NCBI RefSeq assembly: GCF_000347035.1
Contig: NZ_ANIJ01000025.1
Coordinates: 62,001-126,000, forward strand
DNA: 64,000 nucleotides
Reading direction: 5' to 3'
Source of the DNA: Leptospira sp. B5-022
Lineage (GTDB): Bacteria > Spirochaetota > Leptospiria > Leptospirales > Leptospiraceae
A model generated the notes under the pieces. The model was not told the origin of the DNA, searched no databases, and saw nothing but the letters and a program-made list of their open reading frames with translations. Below, piece by piece: positions 7,629 to 16,014 of this stretch. The translations under genes were made by a program, and so were the position numbers. Positions within the stretch are counted from its first letter, which is position 1. Every line of letters begins with the position of its first letter.

Positions 7629-9857
7629 ATGAACCTTCAAAAGAACAAATTGATCATCGTCTCGAACCGACTCCCCGTAAATCTTACTGTTCGCAAAGGT
7701 AAATACTATTCTCGTAAAAGTGCAGGCGGTCTCGCGACGGGAGTTTCTTCTTTTTTGGAAAAACTCGGTCCTGATACTAAATTTGTGTGGGTCGGTTGGC
7801 CGGGTCTTTTCGTCCCGGAAGTAAAAAGAGAGGAAGTAAGCAAAACTCTTGAAGAAGGATTCGGATATTTTCCCGTATATCTTTCCGAAAGTGAGTTAAA
7901 ACAATTTTATTTCGGTTTTTGCAACAGTACTATCTGGCCGTTATTCCATTATTTCCCGAGTTATACGAATTATTCCCAAGAAGAATGGCAATCTTATAAG
8001 GAGATCAATTTAAGATTTGCGGAAAAAGTACTTCGTGTTTACGAACCCGGTGATACCGTGTGGATACACGATTATCATCTCTTTCTTTTACCTTCATTAC
8101 TTAGGGAGGCGGTTCCTGATATAAAGACCGGCTTTTTTCTGCATATTCCCTTTCCTCATTTCGAAATTTACAGACTTTTGCCTATGTCGTGGAGAAAGGA
8201 AATACTTTTGGGGATCCTAGGAAGCGATCTAATAGGATTCCATACTCACGATTACACTCAATATTTTTTAAGATCTGTACTTAGAATATTAGGATTAGAT
8301 AATCATTTCGGGCTTATTAATCACGGCGATAGATTCATAAAGGTGGAAACTTTCCCGATGGGAATAGATTTCGAAAAGTTCCGGCAATTCTCACTTACCG
8401 ATTCATGCGAAGTTTTAAGACAAGAATTAGGACGCGGTATCAAGGATAAAAAATTGCTGCTAACGGTGGATAGGTTGGATTATTCCAAGGGAATAGCGAA
8501 ACGATTGGAGGCATTCCAATTATTTTTGGAAGAACATCCCGAATGGAAAGAGAAAGTCGTTCTCTTGATGATTATCGTTCCTTCCCGCTCGGAAGTGGAA
8601 GAATACGGCAAAATGAGGGAATCAATAGAGAAGATGGTGGGCAGGATCAACGGTCTTTATACCACGATGGAATGGTCCCCGATCATTTACCGTTACAAGT
8701 ATTTTTCTTTCGAAGAATTAGTCGCATTTTACGGCATTTCGGATGTCGCTTTAGTCACTCCTCTTCGGGACGGTATGAACTTGGTCGCTAAGGAGTTTCT
8801 GGCTTCGAGGCCGGACGATTCTGGAATGTTAGTTTTATCCGAAATGACCGGGGCCGCAAAAGAATTAGGGGAAGCGATCCTTATCAACCCGAACAATCCC
8901 CAAGACGTAAGTAGCGCGATCCTTGAGGCTCTTACCAGTCCGATTGAAGAACAAATAGTAAGAAACCTTCCTATGATCGAACGTATCCGTAAATACGATG
9001 TAATCAAATGGGCCTCGGACTTTTTGACCCGACTAGACGAGACCAAAAAGAATACCAGAGATCTATCCGCTAAAATTATAGAAGGAAAGATCCAAGGTGA
9101 GATCCTGACTAGATTCTTGAATTCATCGAAGAGGGTCCTGTTCTTTGATTATGACGGTACTCTGGTCCCTTTTGTAAACAATCCTGCGGAAGCGACTCCG
9201 GAATTCAAACTAAGACATCTTTTGTTACGCCTTTCCTCCGATCCAAAAAATACCGTCTACATCGTAAGTGGAAGAGATAGGCATTGGCTGGACAAAACTC
9301 TTTCCGGGTTAGGCTTATGTTTTATCGCGGAACACGGAGTCTGGTACAAGGTTAACGGAGACTGGAAATTATTTAGGGAACTTTCCTCAGGCTGGAAATC
9401 GGATCTCTATCCGATATTGGAAGAATACTGTAGACGTCTTCCGGGTACTTTCATCGAAGAAAAAGAATTCTCTTTGGCTTGGCATTACCGCGGAGCGGAA
9501 AAAGATGCTGCTGACTCTATGACTCGGGAACTTCTGAACGATTTAGTCAATTATACCGGAAATTTGGATGTTCAGGTCTTAAAAGGTAATAAGGTTATTG
9601 AAGTAAAATGTTCCGGAGTCAATAAGGGAATTTCTTCTAAACAAATCGCTTCGGAAATTTCCGCTGATTTTATTTTGGCGGTGGGAGATGATTGGACTGA
9701 TGAGGATATGTTTCGTGAACTTCCAAAATACACGTATTCCATAAAGGTTGGAATCGGCCCAACAGATGCCCGCTACTATCTCAGATCCCCCGAACAAGTA
9801 TTAAACTTAATCGAATTATTGGCAAGACCTCTACCGGGAGAAGACAATTTTGGATAA
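7629..9857 (+). CDS. Bifunctional trehalose-6-phosphate synthase/phosphatase
   Basis: This is a 742-residue OtsA-OtsB fusion. The GT20 synthase half (about 1-475) has SNRLPVNL, HDYHLFLLP (147 on), VDRLDYSKGI and RDGMNLVAKEF; it would transfer glucose from a nucleotide sugar to glucose-6-phosphate. The C-terminal HAD phosphatase (about 500-735) has FFDYDGTLVPF (near 505) and GDDWTDEDMF (near 685) and would release trehalose. It overlaps the following GH15 gene by eight bases. Trehalose is a stress protectant and osmolyte. The gene diverges from the TetR-GH1 operon with a 265-base shared promoter region. Confidence 0.95.
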   Translation: MNLQKNKLIIVSNRLPVNLTVRKGKYYSRKSAGGLATGVSSFLEKLGPDTKFVWVGWPGLFVPEVKREEVSKTLEEGFGYFPVYLSESELKQFYFGFCNSTIWPLFHYFPSYTNYSQEEWQSYKEINLRFAEKVLRVYEPGDTVWIHDYHLFLLPSLLREAVPDIKTGFFLHIPFPHFEIYRLLPMSWRKEILLGILGSDLIGFHTHDYTQYFLRSVLRILGLDNHFGLINHGDRFIKVETFPMGIDFEKFRQFSLTDSCEVLRQELGRGIKDKKLLLTVDRLDYSKGIAKRLEAFQLFLEEHPEWKEKVVLLMIIVPSRSEVEEYGKMRESIEKMVGRINGLYTTMEWSPIIYRYKYFSFEELVAFYGISDVALVTPLRDGMNLVAKEFLASRPDDSGMLVLSEMTGAAKELGEAILINPNNPQDVSSAILEALTSPIEEQIVRNLPMIERIRKYDVIKWASDFLTRLDETKKNTRDLSAKIIEGKIQGEILTRFLNSSKRVLFFDYDGTLVPFVNNPAEATPEFKLRHLLLRLSSDPKNTVYIVSGRDRHWLDKTLSGLGLCFIAEHGVWYKVNGDWKLFRELSSGWKSDLYPILEEYCRRLPGTFIEEKEFSLAWHYRGAEKDAADSMTRELLNDLVNYTGNLDVQVLKGNKVIEVKCSGVNKGISSKQIASEISADFILAVGDDWTDEDMFRELPKYTYSIKVGIGPTDARYYLRSPEQVLNLIELLARPLPGEDNFG

Positions 9858-11637
9858 ACATATATATTCCTCCGGGATCATCGGAAATTGTTCCTTCCTA
9901 GCGTATATCTCCAAAAATACGGAAGTAGAATGGTTATGTTGGCCTAAGTTCGATTCCTCTTTTATTTTCGGCTCACTCTTAGATCGGGACAAAGGAGGGT
10001 CCTTCCGTATCGTGCCCGAAGATCAAAGCGCAAATTTCGAACAAAAATACGAAGAAAATACAAATATCATTCGAACAAAGGTGACTTGTCCCGACGGGAT
10101 TTTTTTGGTAACAGATTTCGCGCCCCGTTTTTTCGAGGCTGAATTACATTATAAACCTTTAATGCTTATCAGAAAGATTGAACCTATAGAAGGTTCTCCG
10201 AAGATCAAAATAATCTGTGATCCTAGGGATTCGTACGGGAATTTCCTACCGAAAGCCAGTTTGGCCAGCAACCATATACTATTTACCGGTCTAACATCGG
10301 AACTCCGACTAACTACAAATATATCACTTCACTATATTCTTAAAAATACATCCTTCGTTTTGAACGAAACCAAATACATGGTATTAAGTTACGGCGATCA
10401 TCCGGAAAACCCTTCCGAAAGGAAGATCCAGGATTTGCTGGATCGAACCAGAGAATATTGGAGAAATTGGGTAAAACACTGCTCCATAGGCGAATTCCAG
10501 CAAGAAGCAGTCATTAGATCTGCTTTAGCTCTGAAACTCCACCAATTCCAGGATACGGGAGCGATCATCGCTGCAGGAACTACAAGCCTTCCCGAATCTC
10601 CTTCCAGCGGGAGAAATTGGGATTATCGTTACTGCTGGATCAGGGACGCTTACTATACTCTTAGCGCGTTGAACGGCATAGGCCATTTCGAGGAGATGGA
10701 GCATTATTCCCATTTTTTAGAAAATATAGCTTCGACCAAAAGAGAGAGAATACAGCCTTTATTTTCCATTTTAGGCGAGGAAATTCTGGAGGAGAAGATC
10801 TTAGATCTGGAAGGTTATCTGGGAAATAAACCGGTTAGGATCGGCAATCAGGCGTTTACACATATCCAAAACGACGTTTATGGACAAATTCTACTTTCTA
10901 TCATGCCTTTATATTTGGATGCAAGGTTTCATAAAAAAAGTAAATCTTCCTCTGGACAATCCATATTAAATCTTCTTAAACATATAGAACGGACAATGGA
11001 CGAACCGGATGCCGGTTTATGGGAATTCAGGAATCTTCAACAGAAACACTGTTATACTTTTTTATTCCATTGGGCGGGTAGCGCAGCGGCTGAAAAAATC
11101 GGACTTAAATTGAATGATAAGGATATTTGCGACTTAGCAGCTTCCCTTAAGGAAAGATCCACGCTACGTATCGAGGCATGTTATGATAGTAGAAGGGGCG
11201 TTTATACGCAAGCGGAAGGTACTGAACATCTGGATGCCAGTCTATTACAATTGATCAGCCTTGGATATCTGAAAGACGAGCCGGATAAAGCGAAACAACA
11301 TTTAACGGTCCTGGAATCGGAATTAAAAACGAAGGAAGGATTATTTTTCCGTTATAAACATAATGACGATTTCGGCCCTCCAGAAACGGCCTTTCTTGTT
11401 TGCGCGTTCTGGTACGTGGACGCATTAGCCTGTGTGGGAAGATTAGAAGAAGCAAAAGAATATTTTCTAAATCTTCTATCGTATACAAATCATCTTGGTC
11501 TATTCTCAGAAGACGTGGATCCGGTAAACGGATCCCAATGGGGAAATTTTCCCCAAGCATACAGTCATGTCGGACTAATGAATTCTGCATTCAGGATCTC
11601 AAGAAAAATGGACATACCTTTATTTTTATGCCCTTAA
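9850..11637 (+). CDS. GH15 family glucoamylase/trehalase-like hydrolase
   Basis: The 595-residue protein has the bacterial GH15 plan: an N-terminal beta domain (SGIIGNCSFLAYISKNTEVEWLCWP), then an alpha/alpha barrel with NWDYRYCWIRDAYYTLSAL, GLWEFRN near 388 (the likely general-acid Glu) and SEDVDP near 552 (the likely general-base Glu). GH15 members in other bacteria include trehalases as well as glucoamylases. The TTG start lies inside the end of the synthase/phosphatase gene, so translation is probably coupled. That context makes trehalose the leading substrate guess, but this is inference. Confidence 0.88.
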   Translation: MDKHIYSSGIIGNCSFLAYISKNTEVEWLCWPKFDSSFIFGSLLDRDKGGSFRIVPEDQSANFEQKYEENTNIIRTKVTCPDGIFLVTDFAPRFFEAELHYKPLMLIRKIEPIEGSPKIKIICDPRDSYGNFLPKASLASNHILFTGLTSELRLTTNISLHYILKNTSFVLNETKYMVLSYGDHPENPSERKIQDLLDRTREYWRNWVKHCSIGEFQQEAVIRSALALKLHQFQDTGAIIAAGTTSLPESPSSGRNWDYRYCWIRDAYYTLSALNGIGHFEEMEHYSHFLENIASTKRERIQPLFSILGEEILEEKILDLEGYLGNKPVRIGNQAFTHIQNDVYGQILLSIMPLYLDARFHKKSKSSSGQSILNLLKHIERTMDEPDAGLWEFRNLQQKHCYTFLFHWAGSAAAEKIGLKLNDKDICDLAASLKERSTLRIEACYDSRRGVYTQAEGTEHLDASLLQLISLGYLKDEPDKAKQHLTVLESELKTKEGLFFRYKHNDDFGPPETAFLVCAFWYVDALACVGRLEEAKEYFLNLLSYTNHLGLFSEDVDPVNGSQWGNFPQAYSHVGLMNSAFRISRKMDIPLFLCP

Positions 11638-11688
11638 GATCAGGATCGAGACTTTTTCCCCGTAAAAACAGCAAGTATCGGGTTTCTA

Positions 11689-11711
11689 GTTTTATCCGTC
11701 CTGTTTATACT
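11689..11711 (+). promoter_or_regulatory. Promoter of ada-alkB, apparently leaderless
   Basis: TATACT at 11706-11711 lies eight bases before the ATG of the ada-like gene, with a weak TTTCTA -35 17 bases upstream. Initiation at the usual distance would start the message at or within a couple of bases of the ATG. No well-placed Shine-Dalgarno is present (only GGA four bases from the ATG). Confidence 0.4.
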
Positions 11712-11719
11712 TTGGAAAC

Positions 11720-12580
11720 ATGAAAGGACAACAAAACACTGACTTCGATAGGATCTCGGAAGCGATCTTTTATCTACGTAAGAATTTTAAAATACAACCG
11801 AGCCTGGAAGATGTGGCAAACAAACTAAGGCTTAGCCCTCATCATTTCCAAAGAATGTTCACCGACTGGGCCGGAGTAAGTCCGAAAAAGTTTTTACAAT
11901 ATACTACTTTGGAATACGCGAAAGGATTATTGAAGAAGAACGGTTCCTCCCTATTGGATGCCGCCTTGGACTCGGGACTTTCCGGAACAGGAAGATTACA
12001 CGATCTGTTTATCAATATCGAAGGAATGACCCCGGGAGAATATAAGAACGGAGGAAAGGATCTTTCGATTAATTACAGTTACGCGGAATGCCCCTTTGGC
12101 AAAATATTGGTGGCCTCCACTCCAAAAGGAATTTGTTATATTTCATTTTTCGAAAATGAAAAGAGGGTTTTCCAAGAGCTAAAGTCCCTTTTTCCGAATG
12201 CAACGTATCACCAAACCGTTGATATGATCCAACAAAATGCTTTATTCATATTCACTCATGATTGGAGTCAATTAGGTAAGATCAAATTACACCTAAAAGG
12301 TACGGACTTTCAACTCAAAGTATGGGAAACACTTTTGAAAATCCCGATGGGAAAACTTTCCACCTACGGACAATTAGGAGAACAAATTGGAAATCCTAAA
12401 GCGACAAGGGCGATAGGCACCGCAATCGGAAACAACCCGGTTGCTTTCCTTATTCCTTGCCATAGAGTGATCCGTTCTTCCGGGGAGTTCGGAGTATACC
12501 ATTGGGGAGATTCCCGTAAAGTAGCAATGATCGGTTGGGAAGCCGCCAAGACGGATATGATCAACAGGAACGATCTATGA
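11720..12580 (+). CDS. AraC-type regulator/methylated-DNA-protein-cysteine methyltransferase (Ada-like)
   Basis: The 286-residue protein fuses an AraC DNA-binding domain (about 10-110, LEDVANKLRLSPHHFQRMF) to an O6-alkylguanine-DNA alkyltransferase domain (about 120-280) with the PCHRV motif; Cys247 is the methyl acceptor. It lacks the N-terminal zinc-binding, phosphotriester-repair domain of E. coli Ada, so the usual Ada activation switch is missing. It would directly reverse O6-methylguanine damage and may regulate repair genes. Its stop overlaps the start of the AlkB-like gene by four bases, forming an alkylation-repair operon. Confidence 0.9.
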   Translation: MKGQQNTDFDRISEAIFYLRKNFKIQPSLEDVANKLRLSPHHFQRMFTDWAGVSPKKFLQYTTLEYAKGLLKKNGSSLLDAALDSGLSGTGRLHDLFINIEGMTPGEYKNGGKDLSINYSYAECPFGKILVASTPKGICYISFFENEKRVFQELKSLFPNATYHQTVDMIQQNALFIFTHDWSQLGKIKLHLKGTDFQLKVWETLLKIPMGKLSTYGQLGEQIGNPKATRAIGTAIGNNPVAFLIPCHRVIRSSGEFGVYHWGDSRKVAMIGWEAAKTDMINRNDL

Positions 12581-13179
12581 ATTTATTCCGAGAAGAAGCG
12601 TATAGAAATCTTTTACCTTATGAAGGGTTTGTACGGTATTTTGGTCCAGTTCTTGCTAAATCTTCGGCGGACGGTTACTTGGATGTACTTCTAAAGGACA
12701 TACCTTGGAAAAATGACGAAGCTATTATATTCGGAAAACATATTATCACCAAAAGAATGGTAGCTTGGTATGGGGACGCGGATTATCAATATACTTATTC
12801 CAATACGACTAAGAAGGCACTCCCTTGGACAAAATGGCTTTCGGATCTTAAAACTTTAACGGAAGAGATCACCGGGACCAAATTTAATTCCTGCTTACTC
12901 AATCTATACAATAATGGACAAGAAGGAATGGCATGGCATAGTGACGACGAAAAAGCATTAGGAAAAAATTCCACAATCGCGTCCTTGTCGTTCGGAGCGG
13001 AAAGGAAATTTTACTTTAAACATAAGTCCACGAAAGAACAAATTTCCTTACTATTGGAACATGGAAGTTTATTGATCATGAAAGGGGAAACTCAAGAATT
13101 TTGGCTACACAGTTTGCCTAAAACCAAATCGATCCAACAACCTAGGATCAATCTGACATTTAGAACAATGCTCTATTGA
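12577..13179 (+). CDS. AlkB-like 2-oxoglutarate/Fe(II) dioxygenase
   Basis: Starting at the ATG that overlaps the ada stop (MNLFREEAYRN), the protein has 200 residues. The iron ligands HxD (His121, Asp123 in WHSDDE) and His178 (WLHSLPK) are present, followed by RINLTFR with the 2-oxoglutarate-binding Arg. AlkB enzymes oxidatively remove N-alkyl lesions such as 1-methyladenine and 3-methylcytosine. Its length and NLYNNGQEGMAWHSDDE region resemble the ALKBH2/3-like bacterial group. Pairing with the Ada-like gene supports a DNA-repair role. Confidence 0.92.
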   Translation: MNLFREEAYRNLLPYEGFVRYFGPVLAKSSADGYLDVLLKDIPWKNDEAIIFGKHIITKRMVAWYGDADYQYTYSNTTKKALPWTKWLSDLKTLTEEITGTKFNSCLLNLYNNGQEGMAWHSDDEKALGKNSTIASLSFGAERKFYFKHKSTKEQISLLLEHGSLLIMKGETQEFWLHSLPKTKSIQQPRINLTFRTMLY

Positions 13180-14234
13180 GGTAACGGTTCCAGATATTTT
13201 CGAACCAAACGGGCAGCGGCATAGTATGCGGGAGAAGGATTATATTCGTATTCTTTCAGACATACTTCCGTAAATTTGATCGCATGTTCGTCTCCATGTT
13301 CTATAGCTCTTTCTATCATCTCTTGCCTGGATTCATTCTCCGATTTTTCAGGCAGTTTCAGATCCGATCTTTTACCGAATGTAGAAAACAACGCCGCCCC
13401 GGATTGCCAGGAATATCTTAAAACCGATTTCTTTTCGTATTCATTCAAAAACGGTAATATACTTCTAAGAGCCGACGCACTTGTGACAGAATGGATAAAA
13501 ACGATCGCTGAAAGTGTATCCTCTACATTATTCAAGACTACTCTAGAAAAAACTTCCGACAAACCGGAGATAATTTCTTCCGGTTCGTCCGACACATTCA
13601 AATATCCGATCACCGGTGCAAAATTTTCGTATTCTCCCAATCCTTGTAGCGAAGAAACGATCGTACCTGAAAAATTTTTGGATTCCTCGGGAATAAAATC
13701 CACCTTTTGGATGGCGTCTTCCGGTTGTAAACCCAGTAAAGAATCGAAAGAAGTAGGCAATTCCAAATAAGCAGAAGCCCAAACTGCCAAGCCGGAAGCG
13801 AGTTCCCTCTTTTTACGTTTAGTTTCCTTTCTAGAAAGACTTCGGACCGCATGTCCGGTACGGATCACCCCATGAGTAGCATCGGCACAGATACCCGGAG
13901 CAAGTTTGACAGCCCATTCGGAGAGAGTATTCTGCCAAGAACCTCCCTCTAACTCAGCATTAAAAAATATTTCCCATTCCGGATAAGTATCAGGAATCCC
14001 TAAAAATGTTTTCCAGTCTCCGCCGTAAATTTTGTTCCTAGGTTTCTTTTTCTCCATGAACTGATTTCCATATCTTTCCAACCAAGGAAAGATACTGTCT
14101 TTTTTCCCCATGGTGAGTAATGCCTCACAGGCCATGGGAGCATGATTACTTAATCCGTTTTTCAGATCGGGACCGAAAGGTTCCAAAAATACCAAAATTT
14201 TTTCCAGGGTTTCCTCATCATCCATTATAACCAC
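13173..14234 (-). CDS. Questin oxidase-like family protein
   Basis: The 353-residue protein has the family opening GLSNHAPMACEAL near residues 27-39, an aromatic-rich middle (YPEWEIFFNAEL) and DATHGVIRTGHAVRSL near 138-153. The family includes fungal questin oxidase, a Baeyer-Villiger-type enzyme, but bacterial members are mostly uncharacterised. No signal peptide is seen. It ends by overlapping the tail of the convergent alkB gene by seven bases. MVIMDD offers two starts three codons apart. The substrate is unknown. Confidence 0.7.
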   Translation of the reverse strand: MVIMDDEETLEKILVFLEPFGPDLKNGLSNHAPMACEALLTMGKKDSIFPWLERYGNQFMEKKKPRNKIYGGDWKTFLGIPDTYPEWEIFFNAELEGGSWQNTLSEWAVKLAPGICADATHGVIRTGHAVRSLSRKETKRKKRELASGLAVWASAYLELPTSFDSLLGLQPEDAIQKVDFIPEESKNFSGTIVSSLQGLGEYENFAPVIGYLNVSDEPEEIISGLSEVFSRVVLNNVEDTLSAIVFIHSVTSASALRSILPFLNEYEKKSVLRYSWQSGAALFSTFGKRSDLKLPEKSENESRQEMIERAIEHGDEHAIKFTEVCLKEYEYNPSPAYYAAARLVRKYLEPLPQ

Positions 14235-14257
14235 CTTGATACTTGCAAACCAGTATA

Positions 14258-15277
14258 TTAAAATAACAGAATACTTTCGAAACCTCTTAGGATCTTAAAT
14301 TGGATCCCGTCCTGAGACGTTTTCCGTATTATGAATTCCATTCCGGTTTTTACATCATCTCCTAAACTAAGATTAGGCTCCAAAGGTTGACTTAAGGGTT
14401 TAAAAAAGTTATCCCAATGTACGGGAATCACCATCTTGGGAGAAGTTTTAACAACTGTTTCTTCGTAATATTTAGTCTTAAATCCTTCTTCCTGCTTTCC
14501 TAACATCGCGATCCCTAAAAATACTACATCGGCTTTCAGGCCTTCCCAGGCATTCTCTATATAATTCGTGCTCCCTTTGATCAAGATGGAATGTTTTCCA
14601 TGTTCCACTAAAAAATCGTAAGTCCCGCCTTCTATATAATCTTCCGCCTTAGCCGGTTGAGACAATACTTCCGTTAAATCCGGCCTGTTCGGATCCGCAG
14701 CATTCGTCTTTCCTAAAATTTTGAAAGGAGGAGTATGTTTCGAATTTAGTACGGTGATCTTAAACTTACCGATCTGGATCTTTTTACCCGGTTGAAATAA
14801 AGCCAACTGTTCGTCCGGGACTCCTCCTCCTTTTCCGATTTGAATGGTGGAAATAGAACCGTATAATTTTGCTCCGGTCTCTTTCGCGATAAAAGGAGAA
14901 TCCATAGAATGATCGTAGTGAGAGTGACATACCAAGATCCCTTTTAACCGGTTTATACCTGCAAGAAGCATAACGTATTTGATCTCTTGTTCGTCGGACG
15001 AAATTTTAGAGAACATCGTACGAAAAAGAGAAGGCCTAGAAAAAAATCCGTCCGTTAAGATTTGCGTCTCTCCATCATCCAATAGGATGGAGCTGGTCCC
15101 TAAGAACACCGCTCTTACTTTTCCCTTAGGGATCTCGGAAGAAAGATCCTTTGGATCATTGCCTATAAAATGTTCCTTATAGTCCTGGATATTCGCTGAA
15201 GCAGTCAGACAGTTTTGCAATAATACGACCGCAGTCAAAAGACTAAAAAAACCGGACCTGGAACCTCTTTTGTTCAT
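14258..15277 (-). CDS. Metallo-beta-lactamase-fold lipoprotein hydrolase
   Basis: The 339-residue protein starts with a signal (SGFFSLLTAVVLLQNC) whose Cys at about residue 23 suits a spirochaetal lipobox, so it is probably membrane-anchored outside the cytoplasm. The metal motif HSHYDHSMD (near 117) marks the metallo-beta-lactamase fold, and later histidines (NSKHTPP and IPVHWDNF) fit remaining ligands. The arrangement resembles UlaG/NAPE-PLD-like hydrolases more than true beta-lactamases. It is on the same strand as the questin-oxidase-like gene 23 bases downstream. Confidence 0.85.
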   Translation of the reverse strand: MNKRGSRSGFFSLLTAVVLLQNCLTASANIQDYKEHFIGNDPKDLSSEIPKGKVRAVFLGTSSILLDDGETQILTDGFFSRPSLFRTMFSKISSDEQEIKYVMLLAGINRLKGILVCHSHYDHSMDSPFIAKETGAKLYGSISTIQIGKGGGVPDEQLALFQPGKKIQIGKFKITVLNSKHTPPFKILGKTNAADPNRPDLTEVLSQPAKAEDYIEGGTYDFLVEHGKHSILIKGSTNYIENAWEGLKADVVFLGIAMLGKQEEGFKTKYYEETVVKTSPKMVIPVHWDNFFKPLSQPLEPNLSLGDDVKTGMEFIIRKTSQDGIQFKILRGFESILLF

Positions 15278-15346
15278 AATACCTGCCGAAAATAACTTTC
15301 ATAAAGTTATATATACTTTAAACTTCTGCCAAGTAGAAATTTCCGA

Positions 15347-15934
15347 ATGATAACAAAGTTCTTTAAGACCGGAAAGGAATTCCGCTCCTGGCTTTCCAAA
15401 AATCATAAAAAAGAGACCGAACTTCTTCTAGGATTTTATAAAACAAAATCCTCTAAAAAAGGAATTTCTTATGGAGAAGCGGTAGACCAAGCATTATGTT
15501 TCGGCTGGATAGACGGGATTAGAAAGAATATAGACGAAGAAAGTTATTCTGTCCGATTTACTCCCCGAAAGATAGGAAGTATTTGGAGTCAGGTTAACGT
15601 AAAACGTATACAAGCGCTGATACAAGAAGGTTTAGTTCAAGAGTCCGGCCTCCAAGCATTCCATTCCGAAAAGAAAAAAACCGCACAATATTCTTTCGAA
15701 CAGACGAAAATAGAACTTCCTTTAGTATATAAAAAACAATTCCAAAAAGATATGAAGGCGTGGGAGTATTTTAATACGCAAGCCCCCTATTACCGGCGAA
15801 CCTCCATTTGGTGGGTGATCAGCCCCAAAAAGGAAGAAACTAGACTTAAACGGTTGGATATTCTTATTTCCGATTCCAAATCTCAGAAGAGGATAGATGC
15901 GGTTACTTGGAAGAAAAAAGATCCTAAAAACTAG
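15347..15934 (+). CDS. YdeI/OmpD-associated family protein
   Basis: The 195-residue protein matches the YdeI family: FFKTGKEFRSWLSKNH at the N-terminus, then SYGEAVDQALCFGWIDGIRK (about 45-64), SVRFTPRKIGSIWSQVN (about 71-87) and a basic C-terminus. YdeI-like proteins have been linked in enterobacteria to resistance to polymyxin and bacteriocins, but the biochemical role is not known and I do not assign one. It is a lone plus-strand gene between two minus-strand units. Confidence 0.85.
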   Translation: MITKFFKTGKEFRSWLSKNHKKETELLLGFYKTKSSKKGISYGEAVDQALCFGWIDGIRKNIDEESYSVRFTPRKIGSIWSQVNVKRIQALIQEGLVQESGLQAFHSEKKKTAQYSFEQTKIELPLVYKKQFQKDMKAWEYFNTQAPYYRRTSIWWVISPKKEETRLKRLDILISDSKSQKRIDAVTWKKKDPKN

Positions 15935-16014
15935 GCCGAACATTTTACGATATAAAAATCGGGTTTTTAGACGGTAATTCCTCTCAAAGAGACCGACTAG
16001 TTCGTTTCCCGGAA

